Shown here: piece by piece, positions 46,894-60,300 of the stretch
Numbering within the stretch: the first letter of the stretch is position 1
Layout of the letters: every line of letters begins with the position of its first letter
Assembly: GCF_001704415.2 (NCBI RefSeq)
Contig: NC_030811.1
Span: 56,471,591 to 56,535,590, forward strand
Direction of reading: 5' to 3'
Length of the DNA: 64,000 nt
Source of the DNA: Capra hircus
Taxonomy: Eukaryota > Chordata > Mammalia > Artiodactyla > Bovidae
Notes under the pieces: generated by a model
Told to the model about the DNA's origin: nothing
The model's input: only the letters and a program-made list of their open reading frames with translations
Database searches by the model: none
Translations under genes and position numbers: made by a program

Positions 46894-47243
46894 TGATTGA
46901 TTTACAAGTGTTGTTGGTCATTGAGATCAATGTTAATGAACCTGCAGTATATAAAATAAACTATCTTTAAATAGAAACACACAAGAAGCAAAATTATGTA
47001 TTGATTGGTTGCTGAAAATGCTGTGAATAGAAGCTTGCCTGACTCTAACCCCCTATTTCCTCTGGAAGCAACGGTTCAGTGTTTGCAAATTCAGTGTTTG
47101 CTGCCACCTTATAGAACAGAGCTTCTTTGAATAAAAAGAGTTGACTGCTTATCCTGACTATCATTCAAATCAGTGTATCTTGAAGGAAGCTTCGTTTATG
47201 TTAGATAAATAAATTCTCATAGAATCCCAGGGTGGGTATGTTA

Positions 47244-47456
47244 TGTGTGTGCTTAGTTGCTCAGTCATGTCTGACTCTTTGTGACCCCATAGACTGTAGC
47301 CCGCCAGGCTCCTCTGTCCATGGTGATTTTCCAGGCAAGAATACTGGAGTGGGTTGCCATGCCCTCCTCTAGGAGATCTTCCCAACCCAGGAACTGAACC
47401 CAGGTCTCCCACACTGCAGGTGGATTCTTTACTGTCTGAGCCACCAGGGAAGCCCT
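47244..47456 (-). mobile_element. Bov-tA SINE (first of a tandem pair)
   Basis: Antisense, ending CCACCAGGGAAGCCC. Confidence 0.92.
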
Positions 47457-47460
47457 AAAA

Positions 47461-47668
47461 AGTGTTAGTCACTCAGTCATGTCTGACTCTTTGTGACCCC
47501 ATGGACCATATAGCCTGTCAGGCTTCTCTGTCCATGGAATTCTCTAGGCAAGAATACTGCAGTGGGTTGCCATTCCCTTCTCCGGGGGATCTTGCATATC
47601 CAGGGATTGAACCTGGATCTCCTGCATTGCAGGCAGATTCTTTACCATCTGATCCACCTGGGAAGCCC
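47461..47668 (-). mobile_element. Bov-tA SINE (second of a tandem pair)
   Basis: Antisense, immediately following the previous SINE with only a few A/T-rich bases between. Confidence 0.92.
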
Positions 47669-48435
47669 CTTGTGTGGTTTGTACTGTAATTTAAAAGGTC
47701 CAGTGTGCTTTCACATCCACCATATCCGTAACCCAGTGGTATGGCTGGTGTATACTTATTTTAGATGAGGAATCAAGATGCAAAGGGGTTACGTGAGTTG
47801 CCTGAGGACACACAGGTAATTAGTGCTATAAATAAACTACAGCCCACATTTCCTAGTTGTTTTTTTTGGTGTGAATTTCCTCTTCCATCTTCCTTTCTAC
47901 AGTTAGGGGAAAGAGAGTGAGTACTTTTTGAGTACTTGTAATGTACCCCTTCAGGTATTAGTCATTGATGCATTTGATCTCATTTGCTCTTCTTAGCAAC
48001 TCATTGTGACAGGAGATGCTACAGTCTTTCTAATGACCAAACTGAAGGGAAATTAGGTGTTTTGTCTAGGAATTATGTGCTGGCTAGTGCTGGTAGAATT
48101 TGGATCTTGATCCTTCAAAGAATATATTACTTTGTGCAGTTGTCTGCTAAATGTCCCAGAGGAGAGAATTGATGCAACGTAAATGTATAATTTCTCAGCT
48201 TCACTTTCCAATGACATGGCAAAATATTTGATTAATGTTTCCACTCATTTGGAGTTGTGGTTTCACGTATGTCCACAAAATACCAAAAAATTAGAGTTAA
48301 ATACAATATTTTTTCTCAAAGTTGTCTAAGTTTAGTTTGCTCTGTATGCTGTAGGAGTTAATCAATTCATAAATCCTGTTGTGACTTGCACTTTGTAAAG
48401 TGGATTTTGATTATAAATAAATGCTTTCTTTTTAG

Positions 48436-48558
48436 AGTGAACGAAAATGTCTTTATTTAAAGCCCGTGATTGGTGGTCTACTGTTCTGGGAGATAAAGAA
48501 GAATTTGATCAAGGCTGTTTGTGTTTGGCTGATGTTGACAATACTGGAAATGGACAAG
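48436..48558 (+). CDS. BBS9: BBS9 exon 2 (start codon exon)
   Basis: Acceptor TTCTTTTTAG ends at 48435, ATG at 48447, donor GTAAAC at 48559. Encodes residues 1-37 plus one base of Asp38. Confidence 0.97.
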
Positions 48559-51500
48559 GTAAACAACTTATCACCAAGCACATTGAACAAAGCATTTTAT
48601 AGGGATGAAATAAAAATGATTAAAAAAAAAAGTATACTTTACAGAACTTAGGTGAACTGTCACGATTATGTCCCAGTTTTTTTTTTTTTGAAACAAAGTG
48701 ACTCAGTTTTTAAGATCATTTGCCTTATAAGTAATATTTAGGTAACAGGCTGATAAATGTACCTATTACTTGTGTTTTGTTGTTTGTGTTTTTCTGGTCT
48801 GTGTTGATTCTGTCATATTTGCTGGGACTCAGAAAAATATTATAAAGTATCATTTAATTTATTTTTATTTGTTGCAAAATCAGGTGTTGTAGGGTAGAAC
48901 TGGCAAAATATTTTCAGTTTTGAAAATTTTTCTTTTATAGAAATTATTTGCAAGAAAAATTATTTAAAATTGAATCTAAAAGCTGTTTACCAGAATGGAC
49001 AAGTTATGTTAATCTCTCTCTTTGTAGAAAACAATTCTTAAATCATTGCTTTCATTTTTGTATTTTGATACTAGAAACAATATTCTATTTTATTCTTATA
49101 TTTTTTGCTCATCTTTGTGTGTTCATATATCAAGTGGTCTTTAAAACATTTTAGGTCTGTATTATTGCTCTTTGAAATTTATATTTGGTTTAAATGATTT
49201 ATAGTCATGAGCTTTTTCTTTGTAATTAAGATAGTCACTGACTATAGTCACTGACCTCTTGAAAAGAAAACTTATAATACTTTTTCTTCTGTTCATTTTA
49301 TATAAATATTGCCCCTTTACCTTTCTCTTTATTTTCTTTCTCTTGCCTATAATGAAAATAGTAGAATTTGGGTTGTACAGTGAAAGGAGAAAATGATATA
49401 AGCAATGAGGAGTGGAAGTCACTAAGCGTTCTGAGCACCTACTACATTGTATATAAGGATGATCTGGGCGCTGCCTTCCTACAATAGGAGCTGTGAAGGT
49501 CTTCTATTTGGAGGATGTCCTGAGTGGTTCTTCAATGATTATCAACCCTGCCTCTTGCTCAAGTGTTTGTTTAAATGTATAATTCCCCTATAATTTGGCA
49601 GCCTAGAAGAGTCATACCGCAAAAATACCTACCAGAGAGAAACAGTTTCATACCCACCTCTGCCTAAACTATTTAAAGCTCAGCTTGGTTGTAAACTGTA
49701 CTTACTGGTTATCTGAATAACATGGTGTTCCCTCCTTATTTCTCAGTGGGGTGCCACTAGTGGGTTACCAGTATGCTGAAATGTTGCATCCCCCTAATTT
49801 TCATCCAGCTATGAGCAGCTTCCTCTGTTTTCCCAAGCATACTATACAAAAATCATTCTCTCTCTGTGTGTTCCATACAGAAGAAAAACACTGATCATTA
49901 TTTCTCAAAGCCTGGACCACCTACATCATAATATTCTGAAGTGATTATTGTGTATGAAGATTTTCTGTCCCATGTGTACAGGATCCTCAAAGATCATATT
50001 CTCTGGAGGGTAGATGGATTGGATGGTGGCTTAGGTATCTACATTTTGACAAGCTCCAAAGTTGAATGGTGGCACACTAAAGTTTAACAGTTATTACTGT
50101 TGACCTTACGTGGAAATTTAGTGAGAGCAGTTTCGAGCATGTTCTGTTTGAAATAGAAGTGTCTGGTAGGCAGAACTGAAGTAGAGATTTGGGAGTGAGC
50201 AGAATGTATATATTTGAAGTTAATGAGCAGAATGATTGTATTTGAAGCCCTGGGAAGGGTAAAAATGCACAGAGAGACAAGATGGAACAAGAGGGACCTT
50301 AGGACCATGACCTGGAGAAAATGAACAATCAGAGAGGAGCTTTGGGAAAGGTAGTCAATAATAGATTCTGATTGGGCAGTCAGAGAGGCGGGAGAACCAG
50401 CTGGGCTGGCACCTGGAAGGCAAGATTTAGTGACATAAAGTCTGATATGTTTCCACATTGTTTTCCAACTAGTGGTTCATTAGTGTTCTTGGTGAGGGTG
50501 GATGAATGGGCACAGTGGTAACAAAACCTAGATTTGCAGAGAGTGAAGGAGTGAGAGGTGGGAAAGGCTGAGTGTTTATGGCCCTTTAAAGAAACAGCTG
50601 TGAAAGGAAGAGGGAGAATGATCATTGGTGACCATGTAGGGTAAAGAGAAATGGGAAAAATTGAATGTGTAGCATAGAGGAATGAGATTCGTTCTTCTAG
50701 AGAAGGGATCTAGAGTAGACAGTAGGAGATGGGATGAGGTGTGCAGATAGAAGGGCTATCTTTAAGCTTGTGTGAAAATTTTTTTCTCTGTGACAGAAGG
50801 CAAGAAGCTAAGAATGGACATGGATGAAGAGAAGTTTGCAGGTTAGGTTGGGAAGTGAGACAGTAGTGCCAGTTGATCCCTGTTTTCTTGGAGGTGATCA
50901 GAGAGTGAATGCATAGTATTAGCGCCTTGAAATTGCTTTGGATGAAGTTGACTTGATTCACAGAAGGATTCCTCAGTCTTGAGAGGAGATTGAGAGAAAA
51001 TTAAGGATCCCTTCATCCTGAGAGAATCTGAATGGTTCAGCTTAGATTACATGCTAACCTATGGCCTGGAGGGAGTGTTTATTACAAGAATCAGAGTTAA
51101 ACACATACATAAGGCAGACTAAAAAATAGTTCTTACATTTATCTCTTTTAGCTTCTCAGCATTTATACCTAACGTGGGGCAACGGTCCCTTGTACAGCTG
51201 CACGCACACATATTCTTACCCATCTGCAATGAAAGATAACTGTGCACCTACTGCTTCAGAGGCACTTTCAGAGAGCCCTGGCTCTTCAGGACTAGGCTCT
51301 CTGGGTGTTATCCCTTTCATTTGTCATTCCAGTATTCATGTTCTAATATTCTGCTGCCTCTAGAGTGACTGGTACATACAATTTGTGTTCACAGTTTACT
51401 ATATACATAATATTAATAGTCGAGGAAAAGAAGAGAAAGAAAAACTTAAAAATTAAGATGAAGGAGCAGGAAAGATTGTATGGCAACTTGGAGAAGTCAT

Positions 51501-54500
51501 GTTGGGAGCTACATCCTGTTTTGCAACTGGTCACCTGTTGCAGGTTAGGTTGGGAATTGAGACAGTAGTGCCAGTTGATCCTTACTTTCTTGGAGGTGAT
51601 GAGAGAGTGAAAGAATAGTATTAGCGCCTTGAAATTGTTTTGTGGCCTAGGTCTTCATTCTTGAGGGATCTAGAACATTGGTGCTTGCCTGAAGAGGATT
51701 ATAGTAGTTTCATTTATGACTGATCCAGACAGTACAGGGAAGGGCCCATGGGGTCCCTGGCTTTCACTCATATTTCTTTCAGCCCCATTCAGCCCTTTTG
51801 AGTAGAAGGCAGTGGCAACCCACTCCAGTACTCTTGCCTGGAAAAGCCCATGGACGGAGGAGCCTGGTAGGCTGCAGTTCCTGGGGTTGCCTCGAGTCAG
51901 ACACGACTGAGCGGCTTCGTTTTCACTTTTCCCTTTCATGCATTGGAGAAGGAAATGGCAACCCACTCCAGTGTTCTTGCCTGGAGAATCCCAGGGACAG
52001 GGGAGCCTGGTGGCCTGCTGTCTATGGGGTTGCACAGAGTTGGACACGACCGAAGCGACTTAGCAGCAGCAGCCCTTATGAGAGGATGTGGCAGTCCTGG
52101 GTCCTGTGGACTGGATTGTGGTCATACTTGTAAATGTATTCTCTTGCTCCTATTAAGTGAAAGCCAACTGTTCTGTTGGTCTCCGTGTGTTGTAAAGGAG
52201 AAAAGGCATTACTAAGATTGGGATGTGTTAGTTGGCGCCAAGAAAAAACAGTTTGTGAATAACAGAAGAATTTAGAGTTGCGCTTTAAGTTGTACTGAAC
52301 CTTAACTCTATGCTTCAGTGCTAAGTCACTTCAGTTGTATCTGACTCTTTGAGACCCTATGGACTGTAGCCTGCCAGCTCCCCTGTGGGATTCTCCAGGC
52401 AAGAATGGAGTGCGTTGCCCTGCCCTCCTCCAGGGGATCTTCCCAACCCAGGGATCGAACCTGCATCTTTTATGTCTCCTGCACTGTCTTGTGGGTTCTT
52501 TACCACTAGTGCCATCTGGGAAGTCCCTTAACTCTTTCAAATCCATTAACTAGATTTTTTATCATCAAATTTGGTTATTAAACCAAAATTATTTGATAGG
52601 AATTATCACATATATACAGTTAAGTTTTTTTATTTTTATTTTATTTTATTTTTTTTACAGTTAAGTTTTTTGGAATCAAATTTTAGGAGACCATCTCAAA
52701 TCAGGCTTAGAAATGGTATTGATTTTGATTTTCTCCCTATTGAAGAGATGGAGTTCCACTGGCTTCTATATAGCCCTTTTAATATAATATCCCTTACTGT
52801 ACACCTTAGGGAGCCAAGTGGTTATTCCACAGTTTTCTACAGAAATATATTTCCTTTAAGCTCTCAGTTACTGGGTGAGAAATCATAGATGGGCTCTGCT
52901 TCCCCACTGGGGTAAAATAAGTTAGAAAGTTAATTTATCACTGAATCTCCATAATTGGCAATAACAGTAGATTCCTGGGCTTCCAGAATTAGTAGTAATT
53001 TAGAGCCAATATTCAGTGTTCTCATAAAGGTTGGGTATTTGCCTTTGTTCAGTACATTTGTTCAGTCCCCTGGTTTGACAGGGAAGGATCTGAGGAAACT
53101 TTACATTAGGCATGTGTGGTGGTGTAATTGTTGTGTTAGTCACGCGGTTGTATCTGACTGTTTGCGACCTCCTGGACTGTAGCCTGCCAGGCTCCTCTGT
53201 CCATGGAGAATCCAGGCAAGAATACTGGAGTGGGTTGCCATTCCCTTCTCCAGGGGATATTCCTGACTCAGGGATCGAACCTGGATCTCCTGCATTGCAG
53301 ACAGACTCTGCCACGGCAGTCAATACACAGCCCTGTCTTTGTTCAGGTGGCTCCAGGTCTATAAATTAAGTATGGGGTTCAGGTGACTCCAGGTCTGTAA
53401 ATTGACTTAAGTATGGCATTATCAACTCAATGGACAAGAGTGTGAGTGAACTCCGGGAGATAGTGAAGGACAGGGAAGCCTGGCATATTGTAGTCCATGG
53501 GGTTGAAAAGAGTCAGACCGACTGAGCGAATGAACAGCAGCAATGGGGTTTGGTGCAATGCCATGACTGTCTGATATGGTGGCTTGAATTAGTCCTTTTT
53601 TTCATAGACCTGGAATATTTTTGGTTATAGACTTCAAAAAAGCCCTTAATTTGATAAGCACACTATAGTACATTGTTACAATTAAATACTACTCGGTAAT
53701 AAAAAGAAATGAATCATTGGGGAAATAAAGGCCTTAGTGAGTTGCCTGTTTGTTCCATTCCTGGGGATCCTGTGTTAATTATAGCTTGAAATCTGTGATA
53801 GTTAGACTGCTACCTGAGATCTGGTTACTATAATAATCCCACTATTTTAATAATTATACATACATGTTGTAATTCTAGGGGTTAAATTGTCACCATCTGG
53901 GCTTGGCCATCCTGACTTCCTCTTGCCCCTGAGGGTGGGGCATGTTGAAGGTGAACCCCACTCTTTCTGATCACTGTCTTTACTTTTATGTAAGAAACCT
54001 GGAGAGACTGTGAACTTATTTGTTACTGTAATTTAAAACCTCTAGTGTTAATCCCTGAACTAGATTCTTAGGGGTTAAGCTCCCTGTGAAATGAGGTAAG
54101 GAATTGTTTCCTCAGACTCCCAAAGACCCTTAGTTTTACCCTGAGATGAGAATTTTGGTCAAAACCTATCATTCTCTTACTTTAAATTAACCAGTGCCCT
54201 TAGAAAACGTCGTCTTACATATGGTTTGGCATTGCTCCTTCCTGTTCATTTGGCAGCGCTGTTCAGTTCACTAGAGTGTTACCTGCAGTGGGCACAGTGT
54301 TCCAGATGCTTGGAGGTGTTAACAGCTGCTCTGTCACTGAGTACGATGCTGTTTAACTCCATATAAATTATGAACAGGAGTTCTAATGCTTTGTGCCCCA
54401 ACTCACCTCAAGAACGAATTTCTAAATATCCCTGAAGGAATTGGTGTCTGTAGTTTATTCCTTGGTGCTAATTTTGTATATCAGTTAACATTTTTTTTTT

Positions 54501-55404
54501 TTTTTTGCTACAAGTGACAGGAAACAATTATGATAAATGCAAACAAAAGAGAGATTGGAAGGAGAGTGACATAGCTCTCTTGAATGTAGAGAGTTCAGTT
54601 GGCCAAGCCTTAGTCAGAGTCAGGAACCAGTATGTCTCGAGAGAGTTTGTAGACCTCTGACGCTGCCATCAGATCACCTAGAACCAGATTCTTTTTTTTT
54701 TTTTTTAATTGAAGTATAGTTGATTTACAATGTTGTGTTAATTTCTGCTGTATGACACTGTGTGTGTGTGTGTATATATATATATATTTCTTCATATTTT
54801 TTTCCAGTATGGTTATCACAGGATATTGAATATAGTTCTCTATGCTGTAGAGTAGGACCTTGTTGTTTATCCATTTTGTATATAATCATTTGCATCTGCT
54901 AGTCCTAAACTCCCAGTTCATCCCTTCCCCATCCTCCTCCCCCTTGGCAACAACAAATCTGTTCTCTATGTGTATGAGTCTGTTTTATAAATAGGTTCAT
55001 TTCTGTTGTATTTTAGATTCCATATAAATGATATCATACGGTATTTGTCTTCCTCCGTTTGACTTACTTCACTTAGGATAGTAATCTCTAGGTCCATTCA
55101 TATTGCTGCAAATGGCATTATTTCATTCTTTTTTATGGCTGAGAGGAGAAGGCAATGGCACCCCACTCCAGTTCTCTTGCCTGAAAAATCCCATGGACGG
55201 AGGAGCCTCGTAGGCTGCAGTCCATGGGGTCGCTGAGAGTTGGACACGACCCAGTGACTTCACTTTCACTTTTCACTTTCATGCATTGGAGAAGGAAATG
55301 GCAACCCACTCCAGTGTTCTTGCCTGGAGAATCCCAGGGATGGCGGAGCCTGGTAGGCTGCCATCTATGGGGTCGCACAGAGTCGGAAACGACTGAAGCG
55401 AGTT

Positions 55405-55435
<31 letters not shown>

Positions 55436-57356
55436 TTCCACTGGGCTTCCTGGGTGGCGCTAGTGGTAAAGAACCTGCCAATGTCCCCTGCCAGTGCAGG
55501 AGACATAAGAGACATGGATTCGATGCCTGGGTCGGGAAGATCCCCTGGAGAAGGGCATGACAACCCACTCCAGTATTCTTGCCTGGAGAATCACATGGGC
55601 GGAAGAGCCTGGTGGGCTACAGTCCATAGGGTCGCAAAGAGTCAGACATGACTGAAGCGACTTGGCACAGCACAGCACAGTATTCCACTATGTATATTTA
55701 CCCCATCTTCTTTATCCATTCATCTGTCGATGGATATATAGGTTGCTTCCATATCTTGGCTATTGTGAATAGTAGCACCAGATTCTTAATGACATGTGTT
55801 ATCTCTATTCACGATTGAAATTCCTAGGATAGTACCTCTCTCAGAGGATTATTATGAGAATAATGAGTTAGTGTTAATATACGTAAGCTACTTAGACCAT
55901 TGCCTGGCACATAATAAGCTCTCAATAATAAAGTGTGTAGAACTCCTTCTTTTCAGTATATAGAAAAAAAGTCAGTGTACTCTACTGATCCGGGGATTTA
56001 CAACAACCCAAAGTATTAGTTTCCTAGGATTGCCATAACAAAGTACCACAAACTGACTGGCATAAAATAGCAGAAATTTATTCTGTCACAGTCTGGAGTC
56101 TAGAAGTCCAAAATCAAGGTGTCTGCAGGGCCGCACTATCTCTGAAGCCTCTAGGACCCTTCTTTGCCTCTTTCAGTTCCCGGTAATTCTTTGCCTTGTG
56201 GATTATCACTCCAATCAGTGCCTCTGTGATCACATGATCATCTTCTTGCTTGTCTTTGTATCTTCATGTGACAGTCTCCTCCCCACCCTGTCCTTGCTTT
56301 CTCTTCTTATAAGGATACTAACTGAGTCCTACTGCTGCTGCTGCTAAGTCGCTTCAGTTGTGTCCAACTCTGTGCGACCCCATAGACGGCAGCCCACCAG
56401 GCTCTGCCGTCCCTGGGATTCTCCAGGCAAGAACACTGGAGTGGGTTGCCATTGCCTTCTCCGAATTGAGTCCTACCACATACCTAATCAAGTGTGACCT
56501 CATTGTAACTTGGGTTCGTCTGTAAAGATCTTATTTCCAAATAAAATCAGTTACTGGGGGCCAGTACTTAAACATATCTTTTTGAGGGACACAGTTCAAC
56601 CCATAATATCTATCTTATCATTTCCCCTTTTTGTACCCGAGACTAGATATTATAAATCAGAGTACTCTGTCTTAGTGAGGCCTTGGAATAATTTTTAATG
56701 CAGTGTTTTGACAGCCAAAATCAGGTGTAGAGTTGACACTCTATGATGAAATCAGTTTACAACCTGATACTAGTCCTTTGTTAAAAGGGCTTACTTTGTG
56801 CTGAATTATGGCTACTGATAACAAATCAAGGCTTAAGAAAAGTGTAGTATGGTAATATATTTGAATATTGGTGATGTAAAGCTATTTAGTTCACTTTAAT
56901 TATATATTCTGTTGGCAGATTGGTCTTTGTATATGAAACAAAACTGGGTTCTTTTAATTTTTAGATTCTTTTTTTATTGTCATTTCTTTTTAAAAAAATT
57001 TATTTTGTTTAATTGGAGGTTAATTACTTTATAATATTGTAGTGGTTTTTGCCATACATTGACATGAATCAGCCATGGGTGTACATGTGTCCCCCATCCT
57101 GAACCCCCCCTGCCACCTCCCTGCCCATCCCATCCCTCTGGGTCATCCCAGTGCACCAGCCTTGAGCACCCTGTCTTGTGCATTGAACCTGGACTGGTGA
57201 TCTGTTTCACATATGATAATATACATATTTCAATGCTATTCTCTCAGATCATCCCACCCTCGCCTTCTCCCACAGAGTCCAATAGACTGTTCTATACATC
57301 TGTGTCTCTCTTGCTGTCTCATATATAGGGTTATCGTTACCATCTTTCTAAATTCC

Positions 57357-57387
<31 letters not shown>

Positions 57388-60300
57388 TTAGTATACCATA
57401 TTGGTGTTTTTCTGACTTACTTCACTCTGTATAATAGACTCTAGTTTCATCCACCTCATTAGAACTGATTCAAATGTATTCTTTTTAACGGCTGAGTAAT
57501 ACTCCATGTGTATATGTACCACAGCTTTCTTATCCATTCATCTGCTGATGGACATCTAGGTTGCTTCCATGTCCTGGCTATTATAAACAGTGCTGCAATG
57601 AACATTGGGGTACACGTGTCTCATGGTTTTCTTGGTGTGTATGCTCAACAGTGGGATTGCTGGGTCATATGGCAGTTCTATTTCCAGTTTTTTAAGGAAT
57701 CTCCACACTGTTCTCCATAGTGGCTGTACTAGTTTGCATTCCCACCAACAGTGTAGGAGGGTTCCCTTTTCTCCACACCCTCTCCAGCATTTATTGCTTG
57801 TAGATTTTTGGATAGCAGCCATTCTGACTGGTGTGAGATGGTACCTCATTATGATTTTGATTTGCATTTCTCTGATAATGAGTGATGTTGAGCATAATTT
57901 TTAGATTCTTCTTTTAGACATTAGAAATTCTATTTCCCCAAATTTTTGTGACTAATGTTTTTTCCTATATCTTTAAAAACACCTTTTTACAGATAAAATA
58001 ATTGTGGGCAGCTTTATGGGATACCTAAGAATCTTTAATCCACATCCTGTAAAAACAGGAGATGGAGCTCAAGCTGAGGATTTGCTTCTGGAAGTGCATC
58101 TACGAGATCCAATATTGCAAGTGGAAGTAGGAAAGTTTGTTTCGTAAGTACAGTCCACTAATTCGAGTGTTTCGTCTTACTACTTGGAGTATGTCAGTCC
58201 CTTATGTGTCAAAAATGACTATGAATTAAATATATTTCCTGTATATTGTCATGTACTGAACATTGTTTAATATGGAAACCTGTATATTTAAGACAGAAAA
58301 ATTTAGGAGTTTTTTTTTTTTCTTTTTTCTTAAGTGTAACAGACCTAAGATGCCTGATGTGTCAGAAGCTAAAGGAAAGGAGATAAGCTTTTGGAAAATA
58401 ATCAAATAAAGAAACAGAAAGTATTCACTTACTTAAAGCACCAATTTTCTAGGTTATATAAATTTGTTTAAAAAAATTTGACATCATAGTAGCTATGTGA
58501 TTTGGTGCATAACTTTGAGTCTTTAAAATGTATTACTTATTTGGGGTAGAGAGCCTTAGTTTTTTAAAAGAAGTCAGCTCAACCCACAAAGGAAGTCTTT
58601 GATTCAAAGTACTTTATTTTTAAACGTATTTTAGAAGACCATTTATTATTTTGCATTTTGCATAATATGTCTGTTCTTTATTTACTGATGATATTGCTGA
58701 TTTTATCTTATTTTCATACATGAATTTTCTTAAAAACCTGTATTTCTTAATCATTTATAAAAGTATCTACTATGAAATTTTATGTGGCCAGAGGTGGTCT
58801 TGTTTTCCCTTTTCTTTTTGAGCTCCCTTTGCCTTCTTAAGTTGGGGAGTGCCCTGAGCTCTGGACTTTGGCTCACTCCCAATTGCTCATCATAATTTAT
58901 TGGCCCCAGGTTGTACTTATTCAGGGTCCTGACTCCTACTAGAAAAACCTGAGCGACTGCTTCTGAGCATTATTAAGTTTCCTAGTAATATGTTTCATTC
59001 TAATGGGAAGCTGCTTCATGGATGCTCTAGGCCGGGACATGAGATGGGACCTTTATGCACTGTGACAGACTGGATCAGGAGTTTATTACTGACATGGCTG
59101 GTAAATATGTACTCCATCTAAAAGCAGATAATGATTAGGTGCCCATTGTGAACCTAGCACATATAAACATGATAAATTTATAAAAGAAGGAGACAAAAGA
59201 AATTCTTGTCTCTTAAAGACATTTTTACCTTTTCATGTTTTTAAAAAGTGGGATGCTGTCAGAATCATTCTATATAGTAATATGGTTTTCATCTATGTTA
59301 TCATTTTTTAGAAGGGAGGAGATTAACGTTGATGAGTGGATACAGTCCTACTATTAACTGACTAGTACTGTCTCATTAATCTGATCTATAAGATGTGATC
59401 TGCATTTAGAGATAAGGTAGCTAGTTAGAGCTCAGAGCTTTCGGTCATATAGCCAGGATTCCGACCCAGGTCTGTCTGACTCTGTTCTTTCCATGACATC
59501 ATGTTCTTTTCCTATGCATGATGGAAAAGTTGAGTGTTCAGGGTACATATAAAGGTTTTTGAAGACAATCTTGATTATGTGATAGTTGTGTATATTTACA
59601 GGTATTATCTAATATAATTCTTATTTTATGAATGAGAAACTCACACTCTAAAAGATTAAATGATCACGGAAATACCGAAGTGCAGAGTCAAGACCCCATT
59701 CCAAGTCTTCAGACTTCAGTTATAGTCCTTTTAGTTTAGAACAGAGTCTGTTTCAGAGGTCAGACATCGGAGGCCTGCTTGCAGATTAGTTTTAAATTTA
59801 AAAGAATTGCCAATGTTTAAGAATGAGGAATTTTCACATAAAATCCCTGCCTTTGGCTTTTCCTGAAAAAAATGTGGAGATCTGGCCCCAAGCCCAGAAC
59901 TGAGCAGTTGCTTGCTGTCTCCTTTAGACTGGCCCTATTCTCCAGTTGATCACAGCCATTTACTCCCTTTACTCACTTACATCCTCTGACTTGACTCTTG
60001 AAGACTTTGAATTTAGGATTTCTATACTGACTGTGCCATGTCTCTGGAAACCACTTGATAGGGGCTGGGAAGTGTAGTGGTGACACTTGAGACCTGTAGG
60101 GGGAGAGGAACTGGCCAGGTGACGATGGTCAGGCTCTCTCGCCCCACTCCTTCTCACTCAGGACAGCTGAGATCATTTGTGGTGCTAAGCATGCGCATCA
60201 TGGTGTGGTCTATATAAGCACCACCTGAAACGCTCTTAGAACTGTCAAGCTGAGTCTAGTCCCGTGGAATTGAGTTTTGTAGTTATCATTACTGCTGTGT

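Noticed and set aside
57556..57867. 103-codon minus frame resembling a protein (MRYHLTPVRMAAIQK...)
   Set aside because: This is the C-terminal end of L1 ORF2 within the 5'-truncated L1.
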